Below the pieces are notes generated by a model. The model saw only the letters and a program-made list of their open reading frames with translations. It did not search any database and had not been told where the DNA came from. Made by a program: the position numbers and the translations under genes. Shown piece by piece: positions 1 to 12,980 of a stretch of DNA of 47,302 nt; within the stretch, counting starts at the first letter, position 1, and each line of letters opens with the position of its first letter. Origin of the DNA: Perkinsus chesapeaki (Eukaryota > Perkinsozoa > Perkinsida > Perkinsidae); the NCBI GenBank assembly GCA_013115145.1, contig JAAPAO010000248.1, forward strand, positions 1-47,302, in the 5' to 3' direction.

Positions 1-1075
1 GCCGATCTACCGCCACTTCTTTGACGTCTTGTCGAAGAGAACTGAGCAAGGCAGCAATTAAGCGGCCACTATCTAGAGCAACGCCATGAGATGAGAGGTC
101 AGCTACAGTTGTTTCAAAACGATCCAGAAACGATCCCGTAGATTCTGACTTCGTCTGCCGTATGGCGAGCAGGTCCTGCTCAGACTTCCAGGAGCCTGTA
201 TCTCCATCGACTCCGGCCGTAAGCATACCCAACTCATTCATCAATCGCTCGTACTCAACCTTCCACTTCTTCATCGGCGCAGTAGAAGGCGGTGCTGTTG
301 GCTTCAATCGCAGTTGAACGTTGTCGGCAAGGTTCCTGGTCAAAGCATAATACTTTAGTACATAATCATTATAACCACGAGAGTCGCATAGCGCAAGAAA
401 CTTCCGGCGCCAAGAGGGAAAACTTCGAGAATCAGTAAAACCAGAGTAAGGGGTACCATCAATAATCTTAACGGACTCTACCTCCTTTCGGGATTCTCGC
501 ACTGTCTTGGCGTCTGTTTCACCATCCAAATCAATAACATCATTATCAGTATCAGCACCATCATTACCAGCAGAGTCGACCATGACTGTATCTTCAGTCT
601 TAACACCTGCAATGCGGGCACCATAATCCAAAGTAGGGAATTCAAACTTCACAGGATCAACTGAAGGTCGATTTTTAACATCCTCGGCCTTCAATTTAGT
701 CATAAATTCAGTGTCTAGGCGTTTCTGTAAGGAGCCATGACCATGAAAGAAAGGAGAGTACCAATCAGAGAGCAGAGCCTTACGCGCTGGACTCGTCTCC
801 TTCCTCGTAGCTCCCGCACGGAAAGCCAAGATCTCCAAGAACACTGCCCGAAGCCGAACTTCTTCGGGACCCAGGACCAGGTCAAGAGCCATAGTAAAGG
901 CCTGGTCCGGCGACACGCCCTCGTCTCCTTCAGAGAGTGGACATATCGCATTAAACAACCGCTCCAACTCTACGTCCAAATCCAAGTCGTCTGCAGTAAA
1001 CCAATTTGAGATCACTTTGCTCCATGAGGTCCCGGTATCGGAGCCAATCTGTTGTGACCCCATGGAACTAGACAT
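1..1075 (-). CDS. Retrotransposon gag-like polyprotein, N-terminal part, cut by window edge
   Basis: One uninterrupted frame runs from ATG at 1075 to the window edge, about 358 codons with no intron, unlike its multi-exon neighbours. The protein starts MSSSMGSQQIG, has an acidic middle (VDSAGNDGADTDNDVIDLDG) and then a helical segment near the edge with SFLDRFETTVADLSSHG and RLIAALLSSLRQDV. That late segment resembles the capsid-like part of LTR-retrotransposon gag proteins (inference from pattern; no zinc knuckle, protease or reverse transcriptase is inside the window). Intronlessness and the abrupt continuation past the edge fit an element inserted downstream of the helicase gene on the same strand. 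It could instead be a host gene of unknown function. Confidence 0.5.
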   Translation of the reverse strand, partial: MSSSMGSQQIGSDTGTSWSKVISNWFTADDLDLDVELERLFNAICPLSEGDEGVSPDQAFTMALDLVLGPEEVRLRAVFLEILAFRAGATRKETSPARKALLSDWYSPFFHGHGSLQKRLDTEFMTKLKAEDVKNRPSVDPVKFEFPTLDYGARIAGVKTEDTVMVDSAGNDGADTDNDVIDLDGETDAKTVRESRKEVESVKIIDGTPYSGFTDSRSFPSWRRKFLALCDSRGYNDYVLKYYALTRNLADNVQLRLKPTAPPSTAPMKKWKVEYERLMNELGMLTAGVDGDTGSWKSEQDLLAIRQTKSESTGSFLDRFETTVADLSSHGVALDSGRLIAALLSSLRQDVKEVAVDR

Positions 1076-1560
1076 TTGGAAGATAAAGTTGAAACAATTT
1101 ATTTAGTTATAAGTAATCGTAACACTACTAGGTATCTAGCATAGCGTAACACAAGCTAAAGATACCGGAGGGAAAGATCACACAAAAGGAGACACAACAT
1201 AAGTTTTCAGTGGGGATGAGTTTCAGGTGCGGTTGGGTTTCAACTTTAACGCCGATATCTTATTCCGCTACTCTGCATCATTCATGTTCTCGCCGCCATG
1301 AACTTAACTCTCTCAAGACACTAATGCCCGCCGGCAGAGGGATGTATGCAGTCGTGTACGGACAGAAGTACCCCACTCCCAACACAAAGAGAAGGAGTTG
1401 ATGATCCTCATGAAACTGCTATTGTTGTTGATCTACATGAAATGAGATGCCGCACAGGGTGTAGTGCATGGCAGATGATGTGCTGTTGATCTATGGGATA
1501 GAAAAGTGGAGACGGAAACGGTTAGTTACAGCGGAAACTAGAGATAGTCAACAGCACAAC
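1076..1560. other. Spacer between gag-like frame and helicase gene; possible LTR/leader
   Basis: No convincing coding exon on either strand. Read on the minus strand it lies just 5' of the gag-like ATG, so it is where an LTR and leader would be. A TGTTGACTATC string near 1550 could be an LTR start, but no second LTR copy or primer-binding site is visible here, so this is only a possibility. Confidence 0.3.
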
Positions 1561-4149
<2,589 letters not shown>

Positions 4150-4243
4150 GGAGCTGTTGGACTTGGGAAAATCTACGTACAACGACAGTATTAAGAGCCT
4201 ACTGAAACCAAAGAAGAACATGTCAGAAATATCGCATAAGTTA

Positions 4244-6076
4244 CTAATCTGGAGCAGGCCTTTGATCACAATCAATAACAACCTTGGTACCAGTCTCAGG
4301 GCACTCGACAGGTACACCGAGCCTGAACTCCAATAGGTCCTGTAAAGCCTTCATCCTTTTATATTCTGAATGAACCAAAACAACCTTCTTAGACGGTCGT
4401 AAGCCAGCCACCAGTTGAGATACCCCGTAGGAGTCTGTATGGTACGTCATCGGCACATAATAAGGCTTGCACCGAATGGCCAGTTTTCGTCCATCACCAT
4501 AGTTCACAGTAGGGGACCATTTAGGCCGCTTTCGAGGAGGGTGCTGTGTCTCATCCACCTTCCGCCTCTTATCAGCTTGAGACGCTATACTGATGAGCTC
4601 GTTGCCGACGGTACCGTTTCTGCAGTACCCTGTCAGAACAAACTGCGCGTCGGGATTGCCATTCTCACGATTGAAGAACGACAGACTTGCACCACCCTCC
4701 ATCATCGCTGCGCCACAAAATACCACACTAATGCAGTTTGGAGGGAACACGAAGTTGTCGTCGATAAGCTCTACCCTTGCCGCAGTGCTGGCGGCAGCCA
4801 TGGCTCCCATAGGGCCAGTGTCACCCTCGGCTAGGCCTAGACTGAGACGTCTGTAGTACTCATTGCACATATATGTCACCGAGCTAGTAGTGAAAAAACG
4901 AAGGTCGGGTGTGGGAGGCAAGCTAGCACCACCACCGCTGAGTCTTCTAGATTTCGGTCCATTTGGACGACCGAAAGCGCTTCCTGCTGCTGCACCGGCG
5001 GCTTTGATAGGCAAAGAATCCAGCAGGTCCTTGTTGAGGATCTCCCGCTTGTAATACGACAGGAACATCTGAGCCATTTCTGACACTCTACTGGTGGCAA
5101 ACACAGGCATGATAGTGATCAACGGTGGCACGCCCTGAGGCATGCCCAGGTATTCCCTCAGGCGGCTTTTACCGCATATTGTATCGCACAGGCTAGCCTC
5201 CTTCAATCGGCTGCTCAAATGAACCGAGCTGCCAAAGGTAGCCTCGGAGATAACGGCATCAATGACCTTGCCAGTGAGAGGAAGCTGTCTAGTCATCAGA
5301 TTTGCAGGTGGCATGGTGAACTCAGCTTGGGTGCTGAAGTCGCCAGTGTAGAATAGTGTCATGCCACCGTACTCTATCATGAACATAAGGGCCCCTACAA
5401 CATGGCCAGCAGGGTATGCCGTAACCAAGGCGCCACAAGCCAACTTCTTCCGCTCACCAGGGGCCATCACCTTGGCTCTGGTAAAGCAGGCCTCGACATG
5501 GCAAGGGCAATACAAGGCTGGCTTCTGGTCTTTAACGTAGTCTTTAAGCATCATAGGTGCCGTCAGCTTTGTCATCAGCGACATGAATATCTCTGGCTGC
5601 CGTGCCTCGCTTTCCATTAGTATCTCTGTAAGATACGGAAGGGCTCCAGTATGATCCAAATGGAAATGTGTGACCAGGATGGCATCTATCGGTAGCATCC
5701 CCGTCTTCGACTTGGATGAAGGCTGCTGCCCACGCCAGAGGTGGTCCAGTTTAGGCACTTTGTGGTGGTGCTTGGCAATCGATTTCAACACGGTCGTCCT
5801 CAGAGCGTTTCTATCATTCATTTCATCATCGGTCTCCTCGGAACTCTCGTCACTCTGATCTGGTCCAGATTCGTCATGTAAGGGGTCGCCACAGCCCACA
5901 TTAGCTCCGCAGTCCAGCAGTATGCGTACAGGAGGCTTGGACGTGGACCGGCGCGGGGTGAAAGTGGCTAGCACACATGAACGGCCGACACATCTACCAG
6001 CACCAAGGACTTCAAGTTCAATGCGGCCACCAGCTGCTGCTGCTCGACTCGACGATGAAGCGCTGCTCATCATCAT
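4244..6076 (-). CDS. INTS11: Integrator complex subunit 11-like metallo-beta-lactamase/beta-CASP RNA endonuclease
   Basis: Predicted catalytic RNA endonuclease of the Integrator complex (CPSF73 relative), cutting nascent RNAs in the nucleus. It is a single 610-residue exon, close to the roughly 600 residues of animal INTS11. The start LEVLGAGRCVGRSCVL and LLDCGANVG match the INTS11 N terminus. Zinc ligands are visible: HFHLDH (motif 2), AGHVVGA (motif 3) and YTGDFS (motif 4). The beta-CASP cassette opens at ISEATFGSS, and ligands resume at YHTDSYGVSQLV (His of motif B) and VLVHSEYKRM (motif C, usually VHGE). A low-complexity acidic insert (residues about 65-90) and a Ser/Gly/Pro insert (about 350-390) are lineage extras. 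Three consecutive Met codons open the frame, so the exact start is ambiguous by up to two residues. CPSF73 is the alternative, but the GAGRCVGRSC start favours INTS11. Confidence 0.88.
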   Translation of the reverse strand: MMMSSASSSSRAAAAGGRIELEVLGAGRCVGRSCVLATFTPRRSTSKPPVRILLDCGANVGCGDPLHDESGPDQSDESSEETDDEMNDRNALRTTVLKSIAKHHHKVPKLDHLWRGQQPSSKSKTGMLPIDAILVTHFHLDHTGALPYLTEILMESEARQPEIFMSLMTKLTAPMMLKDYVKDQKPALYCPCHVEACFTRAKVMAPGERKKLACGALVTAYPAGHVVGALMFMIEYGGMTLFYTGDFSTQAEFTMPPANLMTRQLPLTGKVIDAVISEATFGSSVHLSSRLKEASLCDTICGKSRLREYLGMPQGVPPLITIMPVFATSRVSEMAQMFLSYYKREILNKDLLDSLPIKAAGAAAGSAFGRPNGPKSRRLSGGGASLPPTPDLRFFTTSSVTYMCNEYYRRLSLGLAEGDTGPMGAMAAASTAARVELIDDNFVFPPNCISVVFCGAAMMEGGASLSFFNRENGNPDAQFVLTGYCRNGTVGNELISIASQADKRRKVDETQHPPRKRPKWSPTVNYGDGRKLAIRCKPYYVPMTYHTDSYGVSQLVAGLRPSKKVVLVHSEYKRMKALQDLLEFRLGVPVECPETGTKVVIDCDQRPAPD

Positions 6077-6248
6077 CGGCCTCCCTGGCCATTAAAGGAA
6101 GGCCTATACAACGCATGTAGAGGGGGGAGCGGACAACGCAAGAAACAGGGGAGGCGGGCAAAAAGGAGCAAGTGTACGAATATGGCATGGAACAGAAAGG
6201 CAATTTTATATAGGGATAAATCGAATAATCATGCACTTATATGTTCAC

Positions 6249-8926
6249 CTAACGACTGGTGATGCCACGACTCGGCCGTCTAGTATCGGTGACAGCGTGG
6301 GGCTCCGACTCAGAGCCTGGTAGAGCACGCATGGCCTGACGAATGGAGTCTACGAGAAGACCCGCAGAGACGGTTTGAGTGTTGCGGTCGAGCCCAAACA
6401 TCAAAACAGAGATTGGAGACCCAAATGGCACACAGGGAGAGCTTTCGCTGAATGAACCTCTTCGGCTAGTCGCCGGTTCGATCCCCGCCAGCGGAATTTC
6501 TCCCGCTGAATAATCACTCTCGCAGTAACCATCAGACCAATAGCCATTGTCACCATCCTCTGTCTCAACAGACGTGCTTGCCTCTGCAACTGCCTCGACC
6601 TCAGGCCAATCCAAATCAGCCGCGTTGGTCACAGCCTCCTCGACATACCCACAACAAGGGCAAGGCGAGGAGCCGGCGGCCGAGGCCGAGGAGCTCGATA
6701 CCGGGGAGCTAGGCGTAGATGAGACCACCGAAGGATCAGCCCATACACCACGAAGGCTCGGTAAGGGATCCTTGAGACACTCAGACATCTCACGGCTTTC
6801 GTCGCAAAGCTTATCAGCTGCCTGTTGTAGCCAATCAGGATGACCGCGCCAATACGGATCCGACCACAACAGAGTGTTAGCAGTGGAGCCGCACAGGATG
6901 ATGCTGTACAGGGAGGGAGGGGAAGTGCTGCGGTGGTGGTCTACACCTGAGAGAAGCGACACTAGAGACACTGATCGACATGATGTTAGCTGCTGCCGAC
7001 CTTCAGCTAGGTCCTCTTCCTCACCACCACTCAACTCTCCTGGGAGATCGACCTTGTTGCCATACTGATCCTCAATCACCATCTGGAGCTCATCACCGCC
7101 CTCTATTCCCTGAAGATTGTGTCGAGGGGAAGCGGAGCTGAGGTGATAGGCTGTTCGGCTGTTGGCAGTAGTCGCAGCTCCACCAAAGAACGCATCATCG
7201 ATGACTAAAATGAAAGACTCCGAACTAGCAGCACCGATTGCGAGCTTACCTATGCCGCCGGAGACCTTCGTCCCGGAAGCGTCCGACAACGGCACCGGAG
7301 TCTGAGTCAAATCAGCCGAGCTCGCCCTTGAAACCGACCGGCTGCTGCCTTCTCGAGGCGTTCCCGTGGGCGACTGAGCAACGGGCGCGGCTGCTGCTGC
7401 TGCAGACCATTTCTTCTTCCAATAGGCCGACTTATGTACTTCACCTGACCCCAGCCATCACCATCAACATCGGCGGCCCTATCCACGGCAGTAGCTTACG
7501 CTCCCTGTGCAGTATTATCCTAAGTGTGCCTATACTAGAGCCTAAAGCACATATCTCCCCTACTGGGGAATTGGGAAGGTCTCTAGGCTCAGCTGTGAGC
7601 TAAATAACAACAGCAATGATATCATCTACCCGTCCAAATGAAGGAGGACCCTACCACATGGTGTTCAGGGGTGACCATTGTCACATCATCCTCACCAGAA
7701 CTGGGCTTGTAATGCCACAAGGATACTTGTAACTTCACAACCGGACTACCGCCACCGCCGGTGCTGCTCGTCGGAGCCCTCTCATGCTGCTCGCCTGTGG
7801 CAGCCTCTCCTGTCACCAAATGCCGATGTCGTGGGCAGTCCCTCTGCTGCATTTCAGGGCGGCGAGGTGTACTAGCCCCACTACGGGGCGTTGTCATGCC
7901 CGCCTCCTTGAAGTAGGTGAAGGCCGGAAGTATACGAGTAAGCGGATAAAGCGAACCTGCAGTAGGTTTCAACTGCTGCACGCCTAGTAACCAGCTCACG
8001 AAGAGCCACAGCCATCCGTCTCAATATGGTCTCATCCTTGCTCCTCAACGACTCAGGCCGGCGGTCATCGGGAGGCTCGTCATCTATTGGAGTGAAATGG
8101 AAGTACCTGTAGTAGTAAAATGGTATCTTCGCACTGTGTAGATTTTCCATCATGACCATCTCTCCATGATAGAGCTTCGCTGCCTCCTCTTTGATGGCGT
8201 GGCCGCCGCCTTCTTGGTATCATTTCCACCCGAGGGGTCTTCAACAACTCTCTTAACTTCTAATGTATAAGATATCTTATTCTTAAATAGTTGGTCCGAT
8301 GCATTTAGATATGATCTGCAACCAAACTTCTCGGGTACCTGCAGACACCCAAGTGGTCCTGGAATAACGACTAAGACCAAACAAAGAAAGCTTAAAGTTC
8401 AAATACGGCCAACGCCGCCGCCGTACATCGATTTGAACTAGAATGCATCTTCAGAGCTTGGCATCAGTCACTTTTCGAAAATGACTCACCAGCGGCAATT
8501 GAAAAATAGACTAAGATAGACCTATTCGACGCCCGCTGATCCCCATTTAGAAGCCCACACCGTTCCTCGGCTCCCCCCTAAGATGCTAGGGGAAGCCCTT
8601 CGATAACCTACTAATAAGGCAAACTTCCGACATGGCACTGGCTCGCCCATGAGGTCCCTTGTCCTCGACTGTGCTATTATCTCACACGCCTTCACAGTGA
8701 ATTCATGATACCTTAACAACACCAGCAACTACTACTAGGTACCTATCACCGATACCACTGTAACCTACGCGGCAAAGAGGTCCTCAGTAGTAAGTCTAGG
8801 CGGCCCACCGGCGGCAACACCGACGATGGCTTGCTGTCTGGCAGGCGCTCCCGGCGAGGGGCGTGGTGGGAACGTTGGGGACTTGCCTCCGCCGTGGTCC
8901 ATGGCCAAGGCTGACACAGACGTCAT
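6249..8926 (-). CDS. ATG13: ATG13-like HORMA-domain protein (autophagy initiation), divergent
   Basis: Candidate scaffold of the ATG1/ULK autophagy-initiation complex. Joining exons by frame gives a start at 8926 (MTSVSALAMDHGGG), then a helix FTVKACEIIAQSRTRDLM that resembles the first helix of the ATG13 HORMA domain (FFALKTVQVIVQAR type). Next come a LEVKRVVED strand, YHGEMVMMENLHS, and RRMAVALRSLYPLTRILPAF, which matches the family signature LRSL(x)3(T/V)R(x)(T/L)PA(Y/F) well. This last match needs a 43-nt intron with a GTGAGC donor and CTGCAG acceptor. A later exon, SPVGEICALGSSIGTLRIIL, fits the terminal beta strands. The long tail to 6249 is Ser/Pro/acidic and disordered-looking, as in ATG13. 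There are roughly eight short introns; some edges are uncertain. The overall assignment is an inference from several weak matches in the right order. Confidence 0.6.
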
Positions 8927-9065
8927 AGGAAGGCGCTATATAACAGAACAATGACGAAGTTGTTGAAACATGTACTGATAAAAGGTCAGATGGTGGGAAT
9001 GTAAAAAATGTGTTATAAAGGGACAAGGCTTAAGGTGGCTTCCGAATCGGAATTTCGATATCCAC

Positions 9066-9699
9066 TCAACCGCCGCCGGTCTCCTCGATGATTATCTAAA
9101 ACACGTATCACCACCCATCAGTTAGCCACGAGCCCATCACTCACCTCCGTGTCACCATTACTATCAACAACTATAACCTCTCCGTTACCAGCAGTGCCTT
9201 CTAGTAGTACCCCTGGATCAGAGGCAGTCTCATCGTTGGACATCTAAGGTTAGCAATACCAAAACACATCGTGAGCTATACCTCTACCACTGCCCCACGG
9301 CTATCTAAAACCACGACCTCCTGCCTCTCTCCAGCAGCAGCACTGGTATGCCGCCGCCGCCGCTCATCCGCATCAACAACAACAACATCTGGGCTACCGA
9401 GAGTTGTGACGCGTGGTCGGTGGTCCTCTGTTATTATAACTTTGTCTACCACCGAGCTAGGCTCCTCAGTTACTCTTTTTAGCACCTACTAGCCAGTCCT
9501 TCAACACTAGCTAGTAGATGGCCTGTACTTACCTCAACGTCACCAAAGTCATCTTCAACAATTATGTCATCCACCACTGTTCGTGGCTCAGCCTCGACGA
9601 CCTCCTCTATGATCTAAAGATGGGACTGTCTAGGCAAAGGGAAGGGTTAAAGTAGCAGTATACCTCCACAGAGTCACCATTACCCAGTATAATGGTCAT
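9066..9699 (-). CDS. Small acidic protein of Val/Ile-Glu exon modules (paralogue-like neighbour of 9976-10529)
   Basis: Not a recognised family. Five exons can be joined from ATG 9699 (MTIILGNGDSVE) to TGA 9066 (IIIEETGGG), all separated by short introns in phase 0, and each of the first four exons ends on a Glu codon before GT. Internal modules include IIEEVVEAEPRTVVDDIIV, VLKRVTEEPSSVVDKVIITE and GNGEVIVVDSNGDTE. The product, about 150 residues, is strongly acidic apart from a short Arg run (ERRRRH) and has no signal peptide or membrane segment. The same module style and phase-0 pattern occur in the gene immediately upstream, which suggests a local duplication. Function unknown. Confidence 0.55.
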
Positions 9700-9975
9700 T
9701 ATAGCAGCAAGTGTATAAATCGAAAACTAATAACAAAATCCCATAAGACTACCACTAAATAGTAATACACTATATCCATTAGACTACTACTATAATAATA
9801 ATACACTATATCCATTAGACTACCACCACTACCAACTTTAATAACAGTACCGTCGAATGCATTATAACTCAAGATAGACCCAATTAAGGTCTCAATAGAA
9901 ACGGTGTTGTTATAATGAAAGCAGGATCAAATACAAAATGATTCTAAACACACTTGTACGCACACACTAGGTTTA

Positions 9976-10529
9976 TCACTCAATGATGGTAGTCTCTTCA
10001 ATAACCACATCATCATCGCCAGGGACAACTCCCTCGACAACCTGAAAACAACTGTCAACTGTCTAACAGACGGCAATCTGTGGGAGGAGCGGTAATGCGA
10101 GATGTTTTGTACGATCTTATCATTTTATACGTCCAATGAGTTCTGCTCGTCGATTGACTAATGCATACCATCTGAGACTAGCGGATAAGTACCTGTGAGG
10201 ATGGTCCATAACCATCATCAATAACAACAGTTTCATCCTCAACAGTAGTTGTCTCCGGCACACTATTAACAATTTCAACCACCTGAAAGCATGCATCTCT
10301 ATGTCACTTCTCTATCCCCGTCACCTACCTGTCCTGGCATACCATCATCAATTACAGTAGTGTCTTCTATAATAACATCATCCGGGCTATAGGTCTCATC
10401 AGTAACGGTAGTTTCCTCAACTACCTCCGGATCTTCATCCACTACCACCTGCCAAAGCCATTACCCCACCTCAGACCGTATCTGGAAGCTCACCTGTGTT
10501 TGGTAGGGTTGTTGGATATAATACGACAT
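9976..10529 (-). CDS. Small acidic repeat protein; each exon is one repeat module
   Basis: Not a recognised family. Exons join from ATG 10529 (MSYYIQQPYQTQ) to TGA 9976. Every later exon starts VV(D/E), and each exon but the last ends on a Gln codon: VVVDEDPEVVEETTVTDET through IIEDTTVIDDGMPGQ; VVEIVNSVPETTTVEDET through VVIDDGYGPSSQ; VVEGVVPGDDDVVIEE through TTIIE. All introns are phase 0, one about 130 nt and the others 40-70 nt. The product is about 103 residues, very acidic and Thr/Val/Asp-rich, and probably unfolded or beta-rich. The alternating hydrophobic-acidic pattern recalls alveolin repeats, but lacks their Lys/Pro signature. It lies in a same-strand run between the Q-rich gene and its acidic relative. 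Confidence 0.55.
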
Positions 10530-10726
10530 TTCTTATTAACGATTAAAAACGATGTGTAATACTGTATTATGAGAACTAGCCAGTGGGAGACAGCCGTTGC
10601 ACAAACAACGCCGGTTTCCATTGATTCGCCACAACAGATGTAGTTTGAGAAACAGTAGCTTTACAAAATGCACAAAGATATAGCCAATCGTTATATTAGT
10701 ATTTTCTGACACCTCTAGCCATACAC

Positions 10727-12030
10727 TCAAGGCCTATAGATGTTATGAGCATACTGCGCACCTGCTGGTCCCCCTTGATAAGGCTGGTACTGCTGCTGTT
10801 GCTGCTGCTGCCCATACACCGGTTGAGCATACACCGGTTGCCCGCCGTATTGGGGATTGCCATACTGCGGCGTAGCTTGGACTGGTTGGGCATACACCGT
10901 CTGAGGTTGGTAGGGTTGAGCATATCCTTGAACAGGTTGAGCATATCCTTGCGGCACCGCTTGGGCATACACTGGTTGAGCAGCCGGATAACCCTGTTGA
11001 GGCCCTGGTGGCGGAGCTCCATATACAGGTTGGGCATAGACAGGCTGTGCCATAGAGGCGTATTGGGAGGGCTGTGGCTGACCATAAGCTTGCTGGGGCT
11101 GTTGTTGACCGTAAACTGGCTGTTGTTGACCGTAAACTGGCTGTTGTTGACCGTAAACTGGCTGTTGTTGACCACAAGCTGGTTGTTGTTGACCGTAAAC
11201 TGGCTGTTGTTGACCATAAGCTGGTTGTTGTTGGGTATAAGAAGGCTGGTAACTTTGTGTCATTGGCGGCTGACCTTGTATAACCTGTCCACGCATCGGC
11301 TGTTGCCCCATCACACCTTGTTGCTGATACATAGGAGTTACCGATTGTAATAGAGGTGGCGCAGACGGTGCATACGCTTGCTGCTGCTGTTGCTGCTGAT
11401 CGCTGGCAAAGCCCTGAGGTGGTGCTGGCCGGTTAGGTGCTGCCATACCCTCCTGCCCATCGCTAACAGGTGGTGGGGGCGCAGATGCAACAGCAGCAGT
11501 CGCCTGCCCCGACACGGCGGGGTCAGCGGATCCCTGACAACTAGGCTGTACTTGGACCCCCGGCGAACTGGCCACTGTATGTGGGGGGTTCATCGGGGCT
11601 GGTGCTACTGATTGGCCTTGGACCTGCTGCTGGGAAGCCACCAATGGCGCTGCGGCTGCAGACCCCGAAACCGCCGTCACCTCGGCAAGAGGTTGCTGGT
11701 GTTGCTGGGAAGCCGTACTCCCTGCAGTGGTCGATGGGCCACCAGTCGTGACCACTACAAACGGCGGTGAAGTGCCCTGAGGGGGATTCGAGCCCGCGTT
11801 CATCGAGTTGACTTGTTCGGTGGCTGCTGCTGGTGCAGAAGGGGCTGACGTGACCGTCACTAAAGGTGCTGATGTATCGGAGGAAGTAGGTCGGGCGGAT
11901 ACCTTGACGACCGGTAACCATCAGCATGACCTGCCCATACTACTACCTGTGGTTGATATACATACGAGGGAGGGGCCTGTGGGGGAGGGACACTTCCTAA
12001 GGGATAACTAGACTGATTAGTCTGTTCCAT
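10727..12030 (-). CDS. Gln/Pro/Tyr-rich low-complexity (prion-like) protein
   Basis: No catalytic domain is recognisable. The start at 12030 gives MEQTNQSSYPLGSVPPPQAP followed by a short intron near 11860-11945, then one large exon ending with AHNIYRP and a stop at 10727. The composition is Gln/Pro/Ala/Val in the N-terminal half and Gln/Tyr/Pro/Gly in the C-terminal half, with tandem YGQQQPV heptads (residues encoded at 11098-11223), a run of seven Gln and many (P)VYAQPV repeats. Such sequences commonly scaffold RNA-protein condensates or cover vesicle-coat adaptors (inference by composition only). The short N-terminal PPSYVYQPQ motif resembles the opening exon of the adjacent acidic gene in being Gln/Tyr-rich and ending before a phase-0 intron. 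Confidence 0.75.
11098..11223 (-). repeat. Tandem 21-bp coding repeat, six copies
   Basis: Six head-to-tail 21-bp units, plus-strand consensus GCTGTTGTTGACCGTAAACTG, with copies 4 and 6 slightly diverged (CCACAAG and CCATAAG). They encode YGQQQP(V/A) heptads on the minus strand. Near-identity of copies 1-3 indicates recent expansion, so copy number is likely polymorphic. Confidence 0.95.
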
Positions 12031-12980
12031 AATAAAACAACTAAACATGGTAAGTAGATGAAGCCCCATGAAGCCAAGCCCACGAAGAAGCTCTCAATAC
12101 AACCAACTGATGAGATGAAAGAACGCCAATCTCAAAGGCACCCTACTGAGCAATATGGCATATAATAGCTGACCCAACAAGACCAATTAGCGCCTAGGTG
12201 GCTCCTGTTATACCAAGCTTGATACGAACCGATATTGCCGAAAAGTCCAGTAGGATATTACATCACTTCAAAGCTCCAGCATTATTATTAAACGGTTTGA
12301 TGAATGATGATAAATATAAGCAAGAAATGCTAAGATCATAAATTAAACGATCGACTTTAACATTTCATAATCGAAAACCAATTAACACAATACCGACTGA
12401 TAATGTATATTTTGCACCCACTGAAAGCGATTATCGATAAGAATGCGAAGGAGGAGTTATATAGGAGGTGAAGTGCTCCGGCCTAGGCCTGCAATTATTG
12501 CTGTTCCCTTCGGGCCCGATAAGAGCCAGGATACCTCCTACGCACAAGTCCGCCGAAGACTGCCGTCTCCTCCAAGAGCATCACTAATTCTACCAGCATA
12601 TCTTCCCTTTGATGATGAATAACAGGCAAAAGCAGTAACCCACTAATAGGGAGGAGAGTAAGGTAAGAAGATTCCCGAAACGCGCGTTCATTTCTTAATT
12701 TTGTGGCGCAGTGACGCTGAAGTTGTGGCAGTCAGCGTACGGTACTGCTGCGCTGATGTAGACCCGTTTGTCATAGAAGTGGTTCTAGAACCTGTTTTCA
12801 CTTCCAAAACTACTACAGTAGTCTATTAAGCGACCCGGGTAAGTCATTCGCAAAATTTAAAGCCGATGAAAACGTCTAAACGCCAAAACAAGTATCAGTC
12901 TTGGTCGACGTAAGCCAAAGAAGGCCTTTAGATCCTTTTAAGTTGCCCATGGTAGCATTGTTGTCATCCATGCTTCGACT
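12031..12980. other. Intergenic region between divergent genes
   Basis: No exon could be supported on either strand. The stretch separates the start of the minus-strand Q-rich gene from the start of a plus-strand gene, so it may hold two promoters. It is AT-richer around 12240-12420. No recognisable repeat or RNA gene was seen. Confidence 0.5.

Noticed and set aside
4415-5858. Several 60-140-codon plus-strand frames within 4.4-5.9 kb
   Set aside because: All are antisense to the single intact INTS11 exon.
6465-6500. GGTTCGATCCCC string resembling a tRNA B box on the plus strand
   Set aside because: The flanks do not pair as a T stem, there is no acceptor or anticodon arm, and the sequence lies inside the coding tail of the ATG13-like gene (GIEPATSRRGS).
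9066-10529. Alveolin (IMC) identity for the two acidic genes
   Set aside because: Alveolin repeats contain Lys/Glu-Val-Pro motifs (EKxVEVP); these modules are acidic with almost no Lys or Pro in register.
10745-11350. 201-codon plus-strand frame rich in Leu and Arg
   Set aside because: It is the antisense shadow of the CAA/CAG-rich Q-protein exon and its 21-bp repeats.
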